A DNA stretch of 64,000 bases, taken from assembly GCA_964508915.1 (NCBI GenBank), contig CAZDVK010000002.1, positions 112,806 through 176,805 on the forward strand. Reading direction: 5' to 3'. Both the position numbers and the translations under genes were made by a program. The notes beneath the pieces are model-generated. The model did not search any database, was not told the DNA's origin, and was given only the letters and a program-made list of their open reading frames with translations. This stretch comes from CAZDVK01 sp964508915 (lineage in GTDB: Bacteria; Pseudomonadota; Alphaproteobacteria; Paracaedibacterales; CAIULA01). Below are positions 32,564 to 42,418 of the stretch, piece after piece; position 1 is the first letter of the stretch; each line of letters begins with the position of its first letter.

Positions 32564-35521
32564 GTGTGCGTGCTTATTTTTCCTGTATATCGTTTAAAAA
32601 AAATTTTGATAGCTTTTTTTGTTTTTTTTACTTTTGCCAATTATGCGCAAGGTATGGAAGGTCCACCTGAACCAACAGGTGGGGAAATTTTAGATGCAGC
32701 GCAAAAAGCTGTAAAATCTGGGAACTGTTGGGATTTTTCTGGAATTATCAATAGGAAAACAACTACCATATCACCTGAAGTTCAAGAACAGCTTATGGCT
32801 CTTGAATCTGCAGACGGCCGCCAAAGTTTAGTCGATGTTTTATCTACTTACTATGACGCTTTACTAGTTAAAAAACTTTTTGAATTATGTGATATTCAGC
32901 ATCTAAAAAATTATTTAGCTAAAACCCCTTTAAACAAAGCCTTTATATTAGTTAATAGCCTAAATACTTATGGTGCTACGCCCGAGGTTGCAGGGGTTTG
33001 TCAAGCATACATTAATGCAAATACTCAACGGGCTTTTGAAAGTGTTCTTAGTAAAAAGGAACTAAACCGCGATGATATTGATTTTGTAAAATTTCTTGTG
33101 TGCAGACAACCATTAGACCCTCAACAAAAAGTTGTTGCAAAAGGCCTTTTGGAAGGCTGGCGCGGTCAAAAAGAAGGTTCAGCTACAACAGTTACAATTG
33201 CCCATCTGTTTAACGATGCGCCGCAATATATTGAGGCCCTTTTTAATATAACTGGGCCAGATTTGTTTCAACAAGTGGACTCAAAGGATAGGCTCCCGTT
33301 AACAAAATATGTGTCAGCGTCTTTTGCTTTTGCAAGTAATTTTCAGGTTCGTGACGTTGGGTTTTATAATTTTGTTATTGAACAAATAAGGCCCTATATG
33401 CTTGCAGCTGTACAGAATAGCTTAGCAACAGCTAATTTGTACAACATGGCCTTTTTGCTAAAGTTCCCTTTTGATGAAGGTCAAAAAAGCGCCTTACGGG
33501 CACAACTTATGGATTTTCGCTTTGATCGTGGTGGAAAAACCTTGGCGCATGGTTTTGTTGACGACCACATGTACGCTTCTTTATGTGACCTTGTAAAAAT
33601 TGTTGGGCCCGGTATTTTAGACGTTCCTAACACGGGCGGTGCCTTGCCGTTGACTCAAGAAAATTTCCCAGGTTTTTTCCAAGGTATCGATATGGATGAA
33701 TGCGATAAAGATGCTTTAATGTCGATAGCGCCTTTTATATATAGTCGTTTTTCTGATTTTTTGGGCGATGCTTTCCAAAAGACTTTAGAGACAATAAGGG
33801 CAGAAAAGTATGTGCATTACTACGTTAAACGTGATTTTTTAAAATTACTTCATATGTGCCCTGATTTGTTTGGGGGGTTGGGCTTAGAAGACGTAACATA
33901 TATGATTCCAACTTTATCTGAAGGACCAAGAGGCCGTGAATTTTTAAGGGGTTATGAAGTTGATGGCGTTAGCTTATTAAGACGTTATGCCCAAATATAT
34001 GAAGCTGCTAGAAGAACTGACGCGGATGGTGATGGAGGTATGAAAGCTTACCAAGCACAAGAGAGTTTGAAAAGTGTGGTGCGTGCATACGTTGCAGATG
34101 GAGTCTGTTTTTCAGCAACAGACTTTGACATAAATCGCGAGAATCTTTTTGTTTTATCAGGAGTTGATTTTAACACTCTATCACCGTTTATTCAGCGTTA
34201 CCGTAACAGCCGCGGCGAAAATTGGGCCCATTGGGTGTGTGCAGGTGCTATTAATTTAAGTGATGACGTTGATAGCACATCTGTTTTTGCGTTGTTTAAC
34301 CAAGCAGATCATGAAGGCAACAGCCCTATTCAGTTTTTGGCAAATCAAGACATTATAAACCTGTATCATTTACCCTCTATTTTAAGGGCCATTCCTGAAC
34401 TTGCTGGAATTCCATTACAGGGAAGAACAACCTTTTTGATGTTATTGGCTGCAAAAGATATTTCTGCTTATAACAGACTGATGCAAGAACCAACAGATAT
34501 TGACAGGATGCAACTGCATAACCCTCGCAAATATGCAAATTATCTAAGGGGGCAAGAACTTTTAAATGCGGCATGTGATTTAGTGGATGATTATGGTCAT
34601 TCTGCACGTTCTATTGCCGCAATGTATGAAGCGGAAGACGGCGTTGATGATTATTCTGAGGGGCGTTATAGAAGATATTCCGTTGTTTTTGACGTTTTGT
34701 TTAGAAATGCGTGTCAACAAATGCCATTTCGTACTGATATATGGCAAAAAATGGGCGCCTTTCCTTATGCAAAAACAAACTCACGCCAATGGTTAGATGC
34801 TGTTTTTGAAAGAAACCCCACTGGTGACACGATGGCTTTTTTCCATCAAAGTGCTGATGTAAGGCGCAGGGAAAACGTAAACCGTTTGTGGTATGCTTAT
34901 TTTGAAGCGCACGATTCAGAACAACAAGCGCGTTTGCAAGCTGAAGAACTAAGAGAGCGGTTGGTAGGGCATGGTGGCTTGGGTTGGATTGAATCGGAAA
35001 AACAGCTTCTTGAGGCCAAAAAACGTATGTCTGTAGCTGTTCGATGTTTAGAAACCTTGAGCATAGATATGGCGCCCATGGCAGATGGTGATGCTGTGCC
35101 TGTTTATTCAATGAAAACGGCTTCTATTAACTTGTTAACAGGGCATAGCAGTTTTGGTTTTAACCCCACCCGTCAAGCAACAGATGACGAGGCGTGTATT
35201 ATGATTCGACGTATTATGGACCTGACACGGGGGATGGATATTGGAACCCTTGTTCAGTCATTTAATCAAGAACCTGTTGATTCATTAAGCCCAGAAGGCA
35301 TGAGGATTTTGAAAAACCACCAACGCACGTGTGCTGAAATTGCTGTGTTCTTATGTCAAAATTCCTGGAGAGGTTTGGCATACGCACATTCTGGAATTTA
35401 TAAACATGTTGATGATCTAGTAACGCCTGTTTTTGGGGAAGCCTCTTCAGCTACTACCCTGAAAAAGCGTAGCGAAGGGGGAGTCATTCCAGATTCTATT
35501 TTTGACCGGTCAGTGTTTTAA
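32564..35521 (+). CDS. Very large secreted protein, unknown function
   Basis: Not recognised. The 985-residue product begins at GTG (32564) with AAAGG just before it. A signal peptide follows (KKILIAFFVFFTFANYAQG, cleavage near residue 30), then about 950 residues of mostly helical-looking sequence without membrane segments. Repeating short hydrophobic helices, and phrases such as RYRNSRGENWAHWVCAGA next to acidic D/N-rich loops, hint at an alpha-helical repeat protein. I cannot fit ankyrin, TPR or Sel1 consensus reliably. The C-terminus is basic and Ser-rich. It stands alone between the APH-like gene and the autotransporter-like gene, and is a good candidate for an exported host-directed protein by size and export only. 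Confidence 0.85.
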   Translation: MCVLIFPVYRLKKILIAFFVFFTFANYAQGMEGPPEPTGGEILDAAQKAVKSGNCWDFSGIINRKTTTISPEVQEQLMALESADGRQSLVDVLSTYYDALLVKKLFELCDIQHLKNYLAKTPLNKAFILVNSLNTYGATPEVAGVCQAYINANTQRAFESVLSKKELNRDDIDFVKFLVCRQPLDPQQKVVAKGLLEGWRGQKEGSATTVTIAHLFNDAPQYIEALFNITGPDLFQQVDSKDRLPLTKYVSASFAFASNFQVRDVGFYNFVIEQIRPYMLAAVQNSLATANLYNMAFLLKFPFDEGQKSALRAQLMDFRFDRGGKTLAHGFVDDHMYASLCDLVKIVGPGILDVPNTGGALPLTQENFPGFFQGIDMDECDKDALMSIAPFIYSRFSDFLGDAFQKTLETIRAEKYVHYYVKRDFLKLLHMCPDLFGGLGLEDVTYMIPTLSEGPRGREFLRGYEVDGVSLLRRYAQIYEAARRTDADGDGGMKAYQAQESLKSVVRAYVADGVCFSATDFDINRENLFVLSGVDFNTLSPFIQRYRNSRGENWAHWVCAGAINLSDDVDSTSVFALFNQADHEGNSPIQFLANQDIINLYHLPSILRAIPELAGIPLQGRTTFLMLLAAKDISAYNRLMQEPTDIDRMQLHNPRKYANYLRGQELLNAACDLVDDYGHSARSIAAMYEAEDGVDDYSEGRYRRYSVVFDVLFRNACQQMPFRTDIWQKMGAFPYAKTNSRQWLDAVFERNPTGDTMAFFHQSADVRRRENVNRLWYAYFEAHDSEQQARLQAEELRERLVGHGGLGWIESEKQLLEAKKRMSVAVRCLETLSIDMAPMADGDAVPVYSMKTASINLLTGHSSFGFNPTRQATDDEACIMIRRIMDLTRGMDIGTLVQSFNQEPVDSLSPEGMRILKNHQRTCAEIAVFLCQNSWRGLAYAHSGIYKHVDDLVTPVFGEASSATTLKKRSEGGVIPDSIFDRSVF

Positions 35522-35552
35522 AAAGTCACTGGGGCTTAAAAGTAACAAAATC

Positions 35553-35639
35553 TGGATTGCTTCACTTTGGTTCGAAATGACGGTGACAAAAAGGTTGGTA
35601 TGTGTTTCACGGGCAACAACGGCACAAAAACGTTGTTGC
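35553..35639. repeat. REP-like dispersed palindrome remnant and 9-bp inverted repeat
   Basis: CTGGATTGCTTCACTTTGGTT then CGAAATGACG (about 35553-35583) resembles a degenerate copy of the CTGGATTGCTTCG...GCAATGAC extragenic palindrome found in many proteobacteria. Next to it GCAACAACG (35613-35621) and CGTTGTTGC (35631-35639) form a perfect 9-bp stem with a 9-nt loop but no T-run. No gene lies between 35521 and 35689. Confidence 0.4.
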
Positions 35640-35688
35640 TTCGTCCCTTTGGCTTGCCATTGTTGTGTGGCAGGGTAATTAAGAAACT

Positions 35689-37200
35689 TTAGAAAGGGCG
35701 TGTCACTTTAAAGACCACATCAGCTCCTTTTTCATGACGACCTAGCTTTCCTGAAATAATAGCTGACAGGGATAAACTGCTGGGTAAAATGGCCACGCAC
35801 CCAAGGCTGAGCTTACCGTAAGTTTTTGTTTCAGTTGGAATTGGGGTGGAAAACGTACTGGAAGTGTCCGCAAAACGAATATTCGCAGAATCTTTTTTTC
35901 TTAAGGGGTAATCTTTAACAATGGACCCAATCAATAAAGGTTGCCACATAATGTCATCACGTACGAAGGAGGTTTGAAATTTAGCCCCGACCTCTGGCGA
36001 TAAATATTGTGATTTTTCGCCTGGAATATTCAGGTTTAAAGCGCCTGCATTATATTCTTCGTACCCCCTTTGCCGTGATAGGGCATACCCCAAAGCCACA
36101 AAAGGTTCAGCCAGCAGCGTTTCGTACCAAAATTTGTACCCTAATTGGCTGCGTAAGCCCAAGTTCCAACCCGTATGCCTATTTTTGGCTGTTATAGATA
36201 GGGCGTTTATTTTTCTTTCAGCATAGTAACGGCTGTAGCCAACAATCGCAGAACCTTTTAGGTCGATTCCTTTTTTTTCTTCGTAAGAGCTGTATACACC
36301 GACATAATAGTTACCAACGTTTCCATTACCAGAATTTTGCTCAAGGTCATACGCAGTGCCGCTGAACCCTGTCATGCCACCAACCGTAACTGTCGGCGTT
36401 ATATTGCGCCCCACACCAAAGGCAGCGCCAGTACTTTTAGCTTTCATGCCCGTAATATTATCGTATGAATTAACTGATTGAAGGCCTGCAAAAGGCTGTA
36501 GCCAAACTTGATAGTCTTTATTAGATACAGCAAAGGGTTTTAAAGCTGTGGGGTTTTCTGTTCCAAAAGGTGATGATGCTTTTAAAACCCGTGGGTCACG
36601 AACGACGTCGTTTGTATTCGTTAATGATTGAACAGATTGAAATGGTAGGAATAAAAGATCTGAGGACAGCTTTTCATAGCTTTTTCGTTGTGTTGGTGTA
36701 AATGATGCTGATGAAGATGCAGGGCTGATATTTCCAAGGGATGTGGATACAAATGCCAGTGAGGAAAGATGTATTGACCCACTTAACCCAACAGATTCGA
36801 CGGTGTGTGCAACAGTGGTGGCATTAGCTGTTGAATTGGCTGCTTCAACAGCGGCAGGTACATTTGATGTTCCAAAAATAACGGCACGACTGGGGGCTAA
36901 AACCAACAAGTCAGTTAAAGGAATGATAGAAGCATCTGGAAATGATGGGCGATCTCTTAAATCAATAGCTACCGCTGTTTGATTATCATTAGTAAGGGGA
37001 CTTGAAATGTAGTCACTGACACCTTGGTTTCCATTTCCTCCATTCCCTCCAACTCCCCCAACGCCTCCATTCCCTCCAACTCCTCCAACGCCTCCATTTC
37101 CTCCAACTCCCCCAACGCCTCCATTTCCTCCTGATCCAACGACGTTATTGGTAAAAATAAGGACTATAAAACAAAAGGAAATGAAAGATTTAATATGCAT
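35689..37200 (-). CDS. Autotransporter-like outer-membrane protein with N-terminal Gly repeats
   Basis: A 503-residue protein with a signal peptide (about residues 5-22, SFISFCFIVLIFTNNVVGS). Next is a glycine/asparagine repeat region (three exact NGGVGGVGG units, residues about 27-53), then a Ser/Thr/Ala-rich passenger of about 170 residues. The C-terminal 280 residues have an autotransporter beta-domain character: QVWLQPFAGLQS, FGVGRNITPTVTVGGMTGFS, YYVGVYSSYEEKKGIDLKG, GWNLGLRSQLGYKFWYETLL and the closing FKVTRPF with terminal Phe. The passenger is much smaller than in typical autotransporters. A surface role is likely. Gene symbol not assignable. Confidence 0.8.
   Translation of the reverse strand: MHIKSFISFCFIVLIFTNNVVGSGGNGGVGGVGGNGGVGGVGGNGGVGGVGGNGGNGNQGVSDYISSPLTNDNQTAVAIDLRDRPSFPDASIIPLTDLLVLAPSRAVIFGTSNVPAAVEAANSTANATTVAHTVESVGLSGSIHLSSLAFVSTSLGNISPASSSASFTPTQRKSYEKLSSDLLFLPFQSVQSLTNTNDVVRDPRVLKASSPFGTENPTALKPFAVSNKDYQVWLQPFAGLQSVNSYDNITGMKAKSTGAAFGVGRNITPTVTVGGMTGFSGTAYDLEQNSGNGNVGNYYVGVYSSYEEKKGIDLKGSAIVGYSRYYAERKINALSITAKNRHTGWNLGLRSQLGYKFWYETLLAEPFVALGYALSRQRGYEEYNAGALNLNIPGEKSQYLSPEVGAKFQTSFVRDDIMWQPLLIGSIVKDYPLRKKDSANIRFADTSSTFSTPIPTETKTYGKLSLGCVAILPSSLSLSAIISGKLGRHEKGADVVFKVTRPF
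37040..37120. repeat. Three 27-bp tandem repeats encoding NGGVGGVGG
   Basis: Units at 37040-37066, 37067-37093 and 37094-37120 differ from each other by only one or two synonymous C/T changes, with partial copies on both sides. They code for the glycine repeat of the autotransporter-like protein. 27 bp keeps the frame, so copy-number change would alter length and not phase. Confidence 0.85.
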
Positions 37201-37290
37201 TTGTGTGCTGCTAGTTTTTAACTACTTATAAAAAATTTTAGATATTTTTTATGAAATTGAACAGCTTTTCTGTTATGTGTGGCGATTTTT

Positions 37291-37806
37291 CTAAAAACCT
37301 AATTGTTTTTTAAAAGATTCTAAGGTTTTATCATTTTGAATTTCTACAAATGTGGCCTGTGGATATTTATTTTTGAGCATTTGAATGGGTTCTTGAACCC
37401 GTTGATGAAAGGCCCACATGTATTTTAATAAACTGAATCGAATACGCTCAGGGCAGCCCATGGCGCGGTCATCAATGGTTGAGTTTTTAAAGAAAAATCT
37501 TTTCATAATACGAAGCAAGCATATGAAGCGTGGAAAATTAAAATACAACACTAAGTCTGCTTTTTTAAAGCGCATTTCTAGGCTTTTTGTACTATTTCCA
37601 TCAATGATCCATCTGGGCTCATTGACAAGCTTTTGCTGAATGGCCAAGAAATCTTCATAATTACGTTCTTGCCAATTGGCTTCAAAGAAATACTTGTCTA
37701 AGTGGTACAGCGGGCAACCTGTTTGTTTTTGTAAATACTTGGCAAACGTTGATTTTCCACTGCCTGGGCGGCCAAAAATCATAATACGTTGATATTGAAT
37801 TGGCAT
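37291..37806 (-). CDS. P-loop kinase-like protein (adenylate kinase/FlaR-like)
   Basis: A 171-residue cytosolic P-loop protein. It shows IMIFGRPGSGKSTFAKYL (Walker A near residue 13), PLYHLDKYFFEANW, PRWIIDGNSTKSLEMRFKKADLVLYF and FPRFICLLRIMKRFFF. This is the pattern of proteins annotated as adenylate kinase-like or DNA topology modulation protein FlaR. The true substrate is unknown. The start is the ATG at 37806, because AAGGA lies 8 nt before it; the ATG at 37815 would overlap the ribosome site. Followed downstream by the autotransporter-like gene on the same strand. Confidence 0.8.
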   Translation of the reverse strand: MPIQYQRIMIFGRPGSGKSTFAKYLQKQTGCPLYHLDKYFFEANWQERNYEDFLAIQQKLVNEPRWIIDGNSTKSLEMRFKKADLVLYFNFPRFICLLRIMKRFFFKNSTIDDRAMGCPERIRFSLLKYMWAFHQRVQEPIQMLKNKYPQATFVEIQNDKTLESFKKQLGF

Positions 37807-37924
37807 AAAAGGCATCCTTATTGCGGCACAAACCAATATGGCATGTACTTTAGGTTGTTGAAAATATTTTTTTAAAAAGGTATACCCTTAATAGATTTAT
37901 TAAAAAGTTCAACTTAAGGTAGAT

Positions 37925-38215
37925 ATGATTTTAAAACTCTTTTTTATATTTTTTTTCTTGATAGCAAACGGTTACAGTTCAGACGCTAACGATTTTGACA
38001 GCCCCCCTGGATGTTTAACTAGAATGTGCAGAGTGGTCCGGCAATGTGCGATCCCATTTTCCGACTTATGTGAGAAAATAGGAAAACACACCCTAAGCAT
38101 AGTTGACATTGCGGCATGGGGACAAGCACAGAGTCGTATATGTTCATCTATGCAGCCTATGCAGCATGAAAGTAAACCAATTGAGGCTTCATCTAATGGC
38201 AATGTAACCGATTAG
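37925..38215 (+). CDS. Small secreted cysteine-rich protein, unknown
   Basis: A 96-residue protein with a clear signal peptide (LKLFFIFFFLIANGYSS, cleavage near residue 19). The mature part of about 77 residues has five cysteines (within GCLTRMCRVVRQCAIPFSDLC and SRICSSM), which could form disulfides in the periplasm or outside. No family recognised. AAGGTAG precedes the ATG. Its last 4 bp overlap the end of the convergent RND gene. Its size and Cys pattern fit a secreted effector or toxin-like peptide, but nothing else supports that. Confidence 0.65.
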   Translation: MILKLFFIFFFLIANGYSSDANDFDSPPGCLTRMCRVVRQCAIPFSDLCEKIGKHTLSIVDIAAWGQAQSRICSSMQPMQHESKPIEASSNGNVTD

Positions 38216-41200
38216 CTTGTTTTTTTACGAAAGTTGTCTAACCACACATAAAAAAGTGGGGTTATATAAAGTGTTAGCCATTGTGATAAAAGAAGCCCAC
38301 CCATGATACATATGCCAAGGGGTTGTCGTAGTTCCGCACCTGATCCGCTCCAAAAAGCAATGGGCACAGCCCCTAAAAGGGCTGCAAAGGTTGTCATCAT
38401 AATGGGACGAAACCGTCGTAAGCATGCTTCAATAATGGCATCATGAGATGAAATGTCTTTGGTGCATTGCTGTTCCAGGGCATAATCGATCATCATGATG
38501 GCGTTCTTTTTGACAATGCCAATTAAAAGAACAATGCCAATAATACCGATGACATCTAGGTTAAACCCAAACAGCCATAGAAAAACTAACGCACCTAAGC
38601 CAGCACTGGGCAAGCCAGTTAGAATGGTAATGGGGTGGCGATAGCTTTCATAAAGAATGCCTAAAATAATATAAATGGTGAAAATGGTTGCTAAAAGCAA
38701 CATCATTTGCCCGCCTTGTGATTGCTTAAATGCCTGAGCAGTTCCCTGATAGGTGCTTGTCACGTTGCTGGGCATTTTCAGTTCTTTTTCTAGGCGCTGA
38801 ATATCTGTAATGGCTTTGCTTAGGCTAACATCTGGCTTTAGGTTGAAAGAAATCGTGGCAGCGGCTAAACGGTTCAGGTGGTTTACTGTTAAGGGGCCGT
38901 TGGCCCGCTCAATATTGACCATAGATGCTAAAGGCACAAGACCACCAGAATCTGATGTAATGTAAAGTTTGGATAAATCATCCAAATTTTTAGATTCTTC
39001 TTTTTCTAAAGCTAAAATAACTGGGTATGTATTAGCTTCTGTATAGATAGTTGATATTTGTGTATCAGAATAAGCGTACCCAAGGGTATCTGTAATTTTT
39101 TGAATAGGAACACGGAATCGATTAGCCCGTTCACGGTCAATTTTTATATTGGCCTGAAGGCTGTTCATTTTTAAATCTGAATTGACATCTACAAAACCTG
39201 GGGTTTTAGATAACGTATTTTCCATTTGGGTTGAAAATTTTGATAAAGCGTCCAAATCCTGTGATTGAAGGGTGTACTGGTATTGGCTTTTTGACAAAGA
39301 GGCCCCAACACGTAAATTCTGAACCGACTGCATAGATATTTTAAAATCTTTTAAGCTGGTGAATTTTTCCCGTAATGTCTGCATGACCTGTTCAATAGCA
39401 GGGCGTTCATGAAGGTCTTTTAATTTAATAAAAAAACGCCCCTCATTACTGGCAACAGTTGTGCTAGACGCCCCAACAGAACAATTAAAATTATCAATAT
39501 TGGGGTCATTTTTTAAAATTTCCATCAAGTTTGTGGCATTTTTTTTCATGGAGTCAAAAGAAGATTCTGGGGCCCCTTCAACCACACCATAAATAAGGCC
39601 AGTGTCTTCGTTTGGAAAAAAGCCCTTAGGGATAAAAATATAAAACCCCACATTTACAACCAAAATCGCCACCACAAAACCCAGAATATGTTTTTGAAAT
39701 TGAAAGGCCTGCTTCAGCGTTCTTTCATAGGCATGCGTCATTTGTGTGAAAAATTTTTTAAACCATATCAAGAATGGATATTTTTTTTCTTCATAATCTG
39801 CTTTTAAATACTGGCTTAGCATGGGAATCAGTGACAGTGAAACAAAACCAGAGATGAGTATGGAAAAACTGATGGTTACAGCAAATTCGCGAAACAAACG
39901 CCCAATGATGCCGGGCATAAATAAAACGGGAATAAAAACAGCCACTAAAGATAATGTCATAGACAAAACTGTAAACGAAATTTCCCGTGACCCTTTCAAG
40001 GCTGCTTCACGGGATGAAAGACCATGTTCTTTATGAACCATAATGTTTTCCAAAACCACAATGGCGTCATCAATGATAAAGCCAGTTGCCAAAGTTAACC
40101 CCATCAACGTTAGATTGTTCAGGCTAAAACCAAAAAAATACATAGCTGAAAAGGTGATAATTAACGATATGGGAAGGCTAAGGGCCGGGATTAAGGTGGC
40201 CTGCCAGTTACGAATAAATAGAAAAATAACGAAAACCACTAAAAATATGGTCATAAGACCTGTTAATTCAACTTCTTTGATGGAATCTTGAATGGATGTG
40301 GTTCGGTCAATGATAACATCAACATTCAGGTTTTGGGGAAGTTGCTTACGAATTTCAGGTAGAACATTTTTAACGCGTTCGGCGACCTTAATGGAATTGG
40401 AACCTGGCTGTCGGTTTACCATAATGATAAGGCTTCTATTGCCATTAAACCAGGCAGATGAATAAATATTATCGACATCATCTATGACTGTCGCTATGTC
40501 TTTTAAACGCATGTTATTTTGTTGATTGATCAGAATTTCTGAAAATTCTTTTGCATTTTTCAGCTGAGAATCTGGAAATAACATAATAGCTTGATTGCCG
40601 CCTTGCAAAATCCCGGATGAGGTGTTGGTGTTAGCCTGGGAAACATTGCTTGCGATTAGGTCAAGCCCAACTTGTCGTTGCTTAAGCGTTTCTGGCTTTG
40701 CATAAACTCGAACGGCATACCGTTGTTGGCCAATAATTTCTACTTGGGCGACGTCTGCTAACATAGAAAGGCGGTTAACCACATAATCTTCGGCGTATTT
40801 ATTGAGCTGCCAAATGGGCATGGAGTCGGAATTCATAGATAAAATAATGATAGGTTGTTCCGATGGATTTACTTTTTTGAATGAGGGTAAGCTTGTCATG
40901 GTTGCTGGCAAATTTGCCTGGGCACTTGAAATAGCGGTGCTAACGTCTTGGGCAGCGGCATTTAAATCTACATCTAATCCAAATTGCAGAATCAGTTGGG
41001 TAACACCTTCTGCATTTGTTGATGTCATGGTGTCTAAACCTGGAATGGCTGAAAATTTTTGTTCTAGTGGTAACGATACGGCCTGGGCCATGGTTTGTGG
41101 GCTGGCACCAGCTAATTTTGCCGAAACTTGAATGACGGGAAATTCAATACGTGGTAAAGCACTGACAGGCAGGGCTTTGTAGGCAAACAAGCTCATCAAT

Positions 41201-41265
41201 ACAAGCCACACCATCAGTAACGTTGTCATGACAGGTCGTTTGATAAAAACTTCAGATAAGTTCAT
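38212..41265 (-). CDS. RND-family efflux transporter permease
   Basis: The inner-membrane pump of an RND tripartite efflux system (1017 residues, 12 membrane segments, two large periplasmic loops). Family motifs are FIKRPVMTTLLMVWLVL at the start, LSLPISLIITFSAMYFFGFS, TLATGFIIDDAIVVLENI with the proton-relay Asp pair in TM4, and FGFNLDVIGIIGIVLLIGIV plus KKNAIMMIDYALEQ near TM10. The HAE1-like subtype is most similar to MdtB/MdtC and related pumps. The start overlaps the fusion-protein stop (ATGA). No TolC-type gene is in the window, so the outer-membrane channel must come from elsewhere. Confidence 0.95.
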   Translation of the reverse strand: MNLSEVFIKRPVMTTLLMVWLVLMSLFAYKALPVSALPRIEFPVIQVSAKLAGASPQTMAQAVSLPLEQKFSAIPGLDTMTSTNAEGVTQLILQFGLDVDLNAAAQDVSTAISSAQANLPATMTSLPSFKKVNPSEQPIIILSMNSDSMPIWQLNKYAEDYVVNRLSMLADVAQVEIIGQQRYAVRVYAKPETLKQRQVGLDLIASNVSQANTNTSSGILQGGNQAIMLFPDSQLKNAKEFSEILINQQNNMRLKDIATVIDDVDNIYSSAWFNGNRSLIIMVNRQPGSNSIKVAERVKNVLPEIRKQLPQNLNVDVIIDRTTSIQDSIKEVELTGLMTIFLVVFVIFLFIRNWQATLIPALSLPISLIITFSAMYFFGFSLNNLTLMGLTLATGFIIDDAIVVLENIMVHKEHGLSSREAALKGSREISFTVLSMTLSLVAVFIPVLFMPGIIGRLFREFAVTISFSILISGFVSLSLIPMLSQYLKADYEEKKYPFLIWFKKFFTQMTHAYERTLKQAFQFQKHILGFVVAILVVNVGFYIFIPKGFFPNEDTGLIYGVVEGAPESSFDSMKKNATNLMEILKNDPNIDNFNCSVGASSTTVASNEGRFFIKLKDLHERPAIEQVMQTLREKFTSLKDFKISMQSVQNLRVGASLSKSQYQYTLQSQDLDALSKFSTQMENTLSKTPGFVDVNSDLKMNSLQANIKIDRERANRFRVPIQKITDTLGYAYSDTQISTIYTEANTYPVILALEKEESKNLDDLSKLYITSDSGGLVPLASMVNIERANGPLTVNHLNRLAAATISFNLKPDVSLSKAITDIQRLEKELKMPSNVTSTYQGTAQAFKQSQGGQMMLLLATIFTIYIILGILYESYRHPITILTGLPSAGLGALVFLWLFGFNLDVIGIIGIVLLIGIVKKNAIMMIDYALEQQCTKDISSHDAIIEACLRRFRPIMMTTFAALLGAVPIAFWSGSGAELRQPLGICIMGGLLLSQWLTLYITPLFYVWLDNFRKKTS

Positions 41266-42395
41266 GGCTGTTTTTGAACGGTCATGCCGTCTTTTAGGTT
41301 AATTTGCCCTTCTAAAACAATTTCATCATTTTCTTGAACGCCACTTTGCAAAATAAGAATTTTATCAGCCGAATGTAAAATTTTTACATTTTGGCGCTTA
41401 ATGGTTTGCTTTTTTGGGTCGACGACATAAACATAAGGGCTTTCTTGGCCCATTAAAACAGCTTGTTCGGGCAGGGTTAATGCATTTTGAAAGGTTCCGA
41501 TGGTTAAGATGCCTGTTACAGACATGCCAGGCCTTAATTTAGAATCATTGTTTTCCACGGTAACCTTTAATGAAAAAACACCCGATTTGACATTGACCCC
41601 CTGATCAATGGCAACTGGTTGGCAAGCATTTGGAATAGGTGTGCCGTTGACATCCAATAGTGAAACAGAAACTGTTTGTATGCCATTTTTTAGAATTTGC
41701 GGTAAAAATTTTTCTGGCACGTCTAATATGACATCAATGGGGATAACTTGGGCAATAGAAACTAGGGGGGTAGCCTCAGCTTGACGGACAAAATTACCAG
41801 CTTGAACTTTTAAAAAGCTGACAATGCCTTTAAATGGGCTTTTAATATGGCTATAGCTAATTTGTAATTTCAGTGATTCCACACTGGCTTTGTCTGAAGT
41901 GAACGTGGCCTCATAACCTTTTACGGTTGCTTCCAATTGGTCATAAACTGACTGGGTAATGACCCCTTTTTTGAGCAGGACTCCATTTCGCTCTAATTCC
42001 TTCTTAGATTGTTCTAATAAAGCTGTGGTTTTCTCAACATTAGCTTGGGCCTGCTTAAGCTGCGCCTCCAACAAATCGTCATCAATGGTAAATAACGGTG
42101 CGTTTTCTTCAACAATTTGACCCTCTTGAAAGTGAACAGTTTTTATTTGGCCATCAACACGACTTCGAATCAAAACCTCCGTATGGGCCATTAACGTGGC
42201 TGGAACCTGGATTTTTTGTGGAATATTTTCTTTTTTAACGGTTATTGTTTGAACAATAGGCGTTTTCTTCGATATGGTTTTATTTTTTTTAATAAATATG
42301 CCCCCACCCCCAACAAGCAACAGCAGGCATAGGCCAACAATTATACGTTGGGTGTGGGTTAAAGTTTTCCAAAATGTAGTTAGTGCTTCAATCAT
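41262..42395 (-). CDS. RND efflux periplasmic adaptor (membrane fusion protein)
   Basis: The partner of the RND permease (377 residues). It has an N-terminal anchor helix (IIVGLCLLLLVGGGGIFI), and the split biotinyl-lipoyl domain with VLIRSRVDGQIKTVHFQEGQ and later IKSPFKGIVSFLKVQAGN. These flank a helical hairpin (AQANVEKTTALLEQSKKELE). The beta-barrel and membrane-proximal domains follow (PGMSVTGILTIG, LPEQAVLMGQESPYVYVV). First gene of the pump operon. The drug or metabolite is unknown. Confidence 0.94.
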   Translation of the reverse strand: MIEALTTFWKTLTHTQRIIVGLCLLLLVGGGGIFIKKNKTISKKTPIVQTITVKKENIPQKIQVPATLMAHTEVLIRSRVDGQIKTVHFQEGQIVEENAPLFTIDDDLLEAQLKQAQANVEKTTALLEQSKKELERNGVLLKKGVITQSVYDQLEATVKGYEATFTSDKASVESLKLQISYSHIKSPFKGIVSFLKVQAGNFVRQAEATPLVSIAQVIPIDVILDVPEKFLPQILKNGIQTVSVSLLDVNGTPIPNACQPVAIDQGVNVKSGVFSLKVTVENNDSKLRPGMSVTGILTIGTFQNALTLPEQAVLMGQESPYVYVVDPKKQTIKRQNVKILHSADKILILQSGVQENDEIVLEGQINLKDGMTVQKQP

Positions 42396-42418
42396 AAATA
42401 TATTGAAGCACTAAATAG

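Noticed and set aside
34377..35111. Several minus-strand frames within the 985-residue gene
   Set aside because: All are antisense to a well-supported secreted protein gene and have no ribosome sites or domains.
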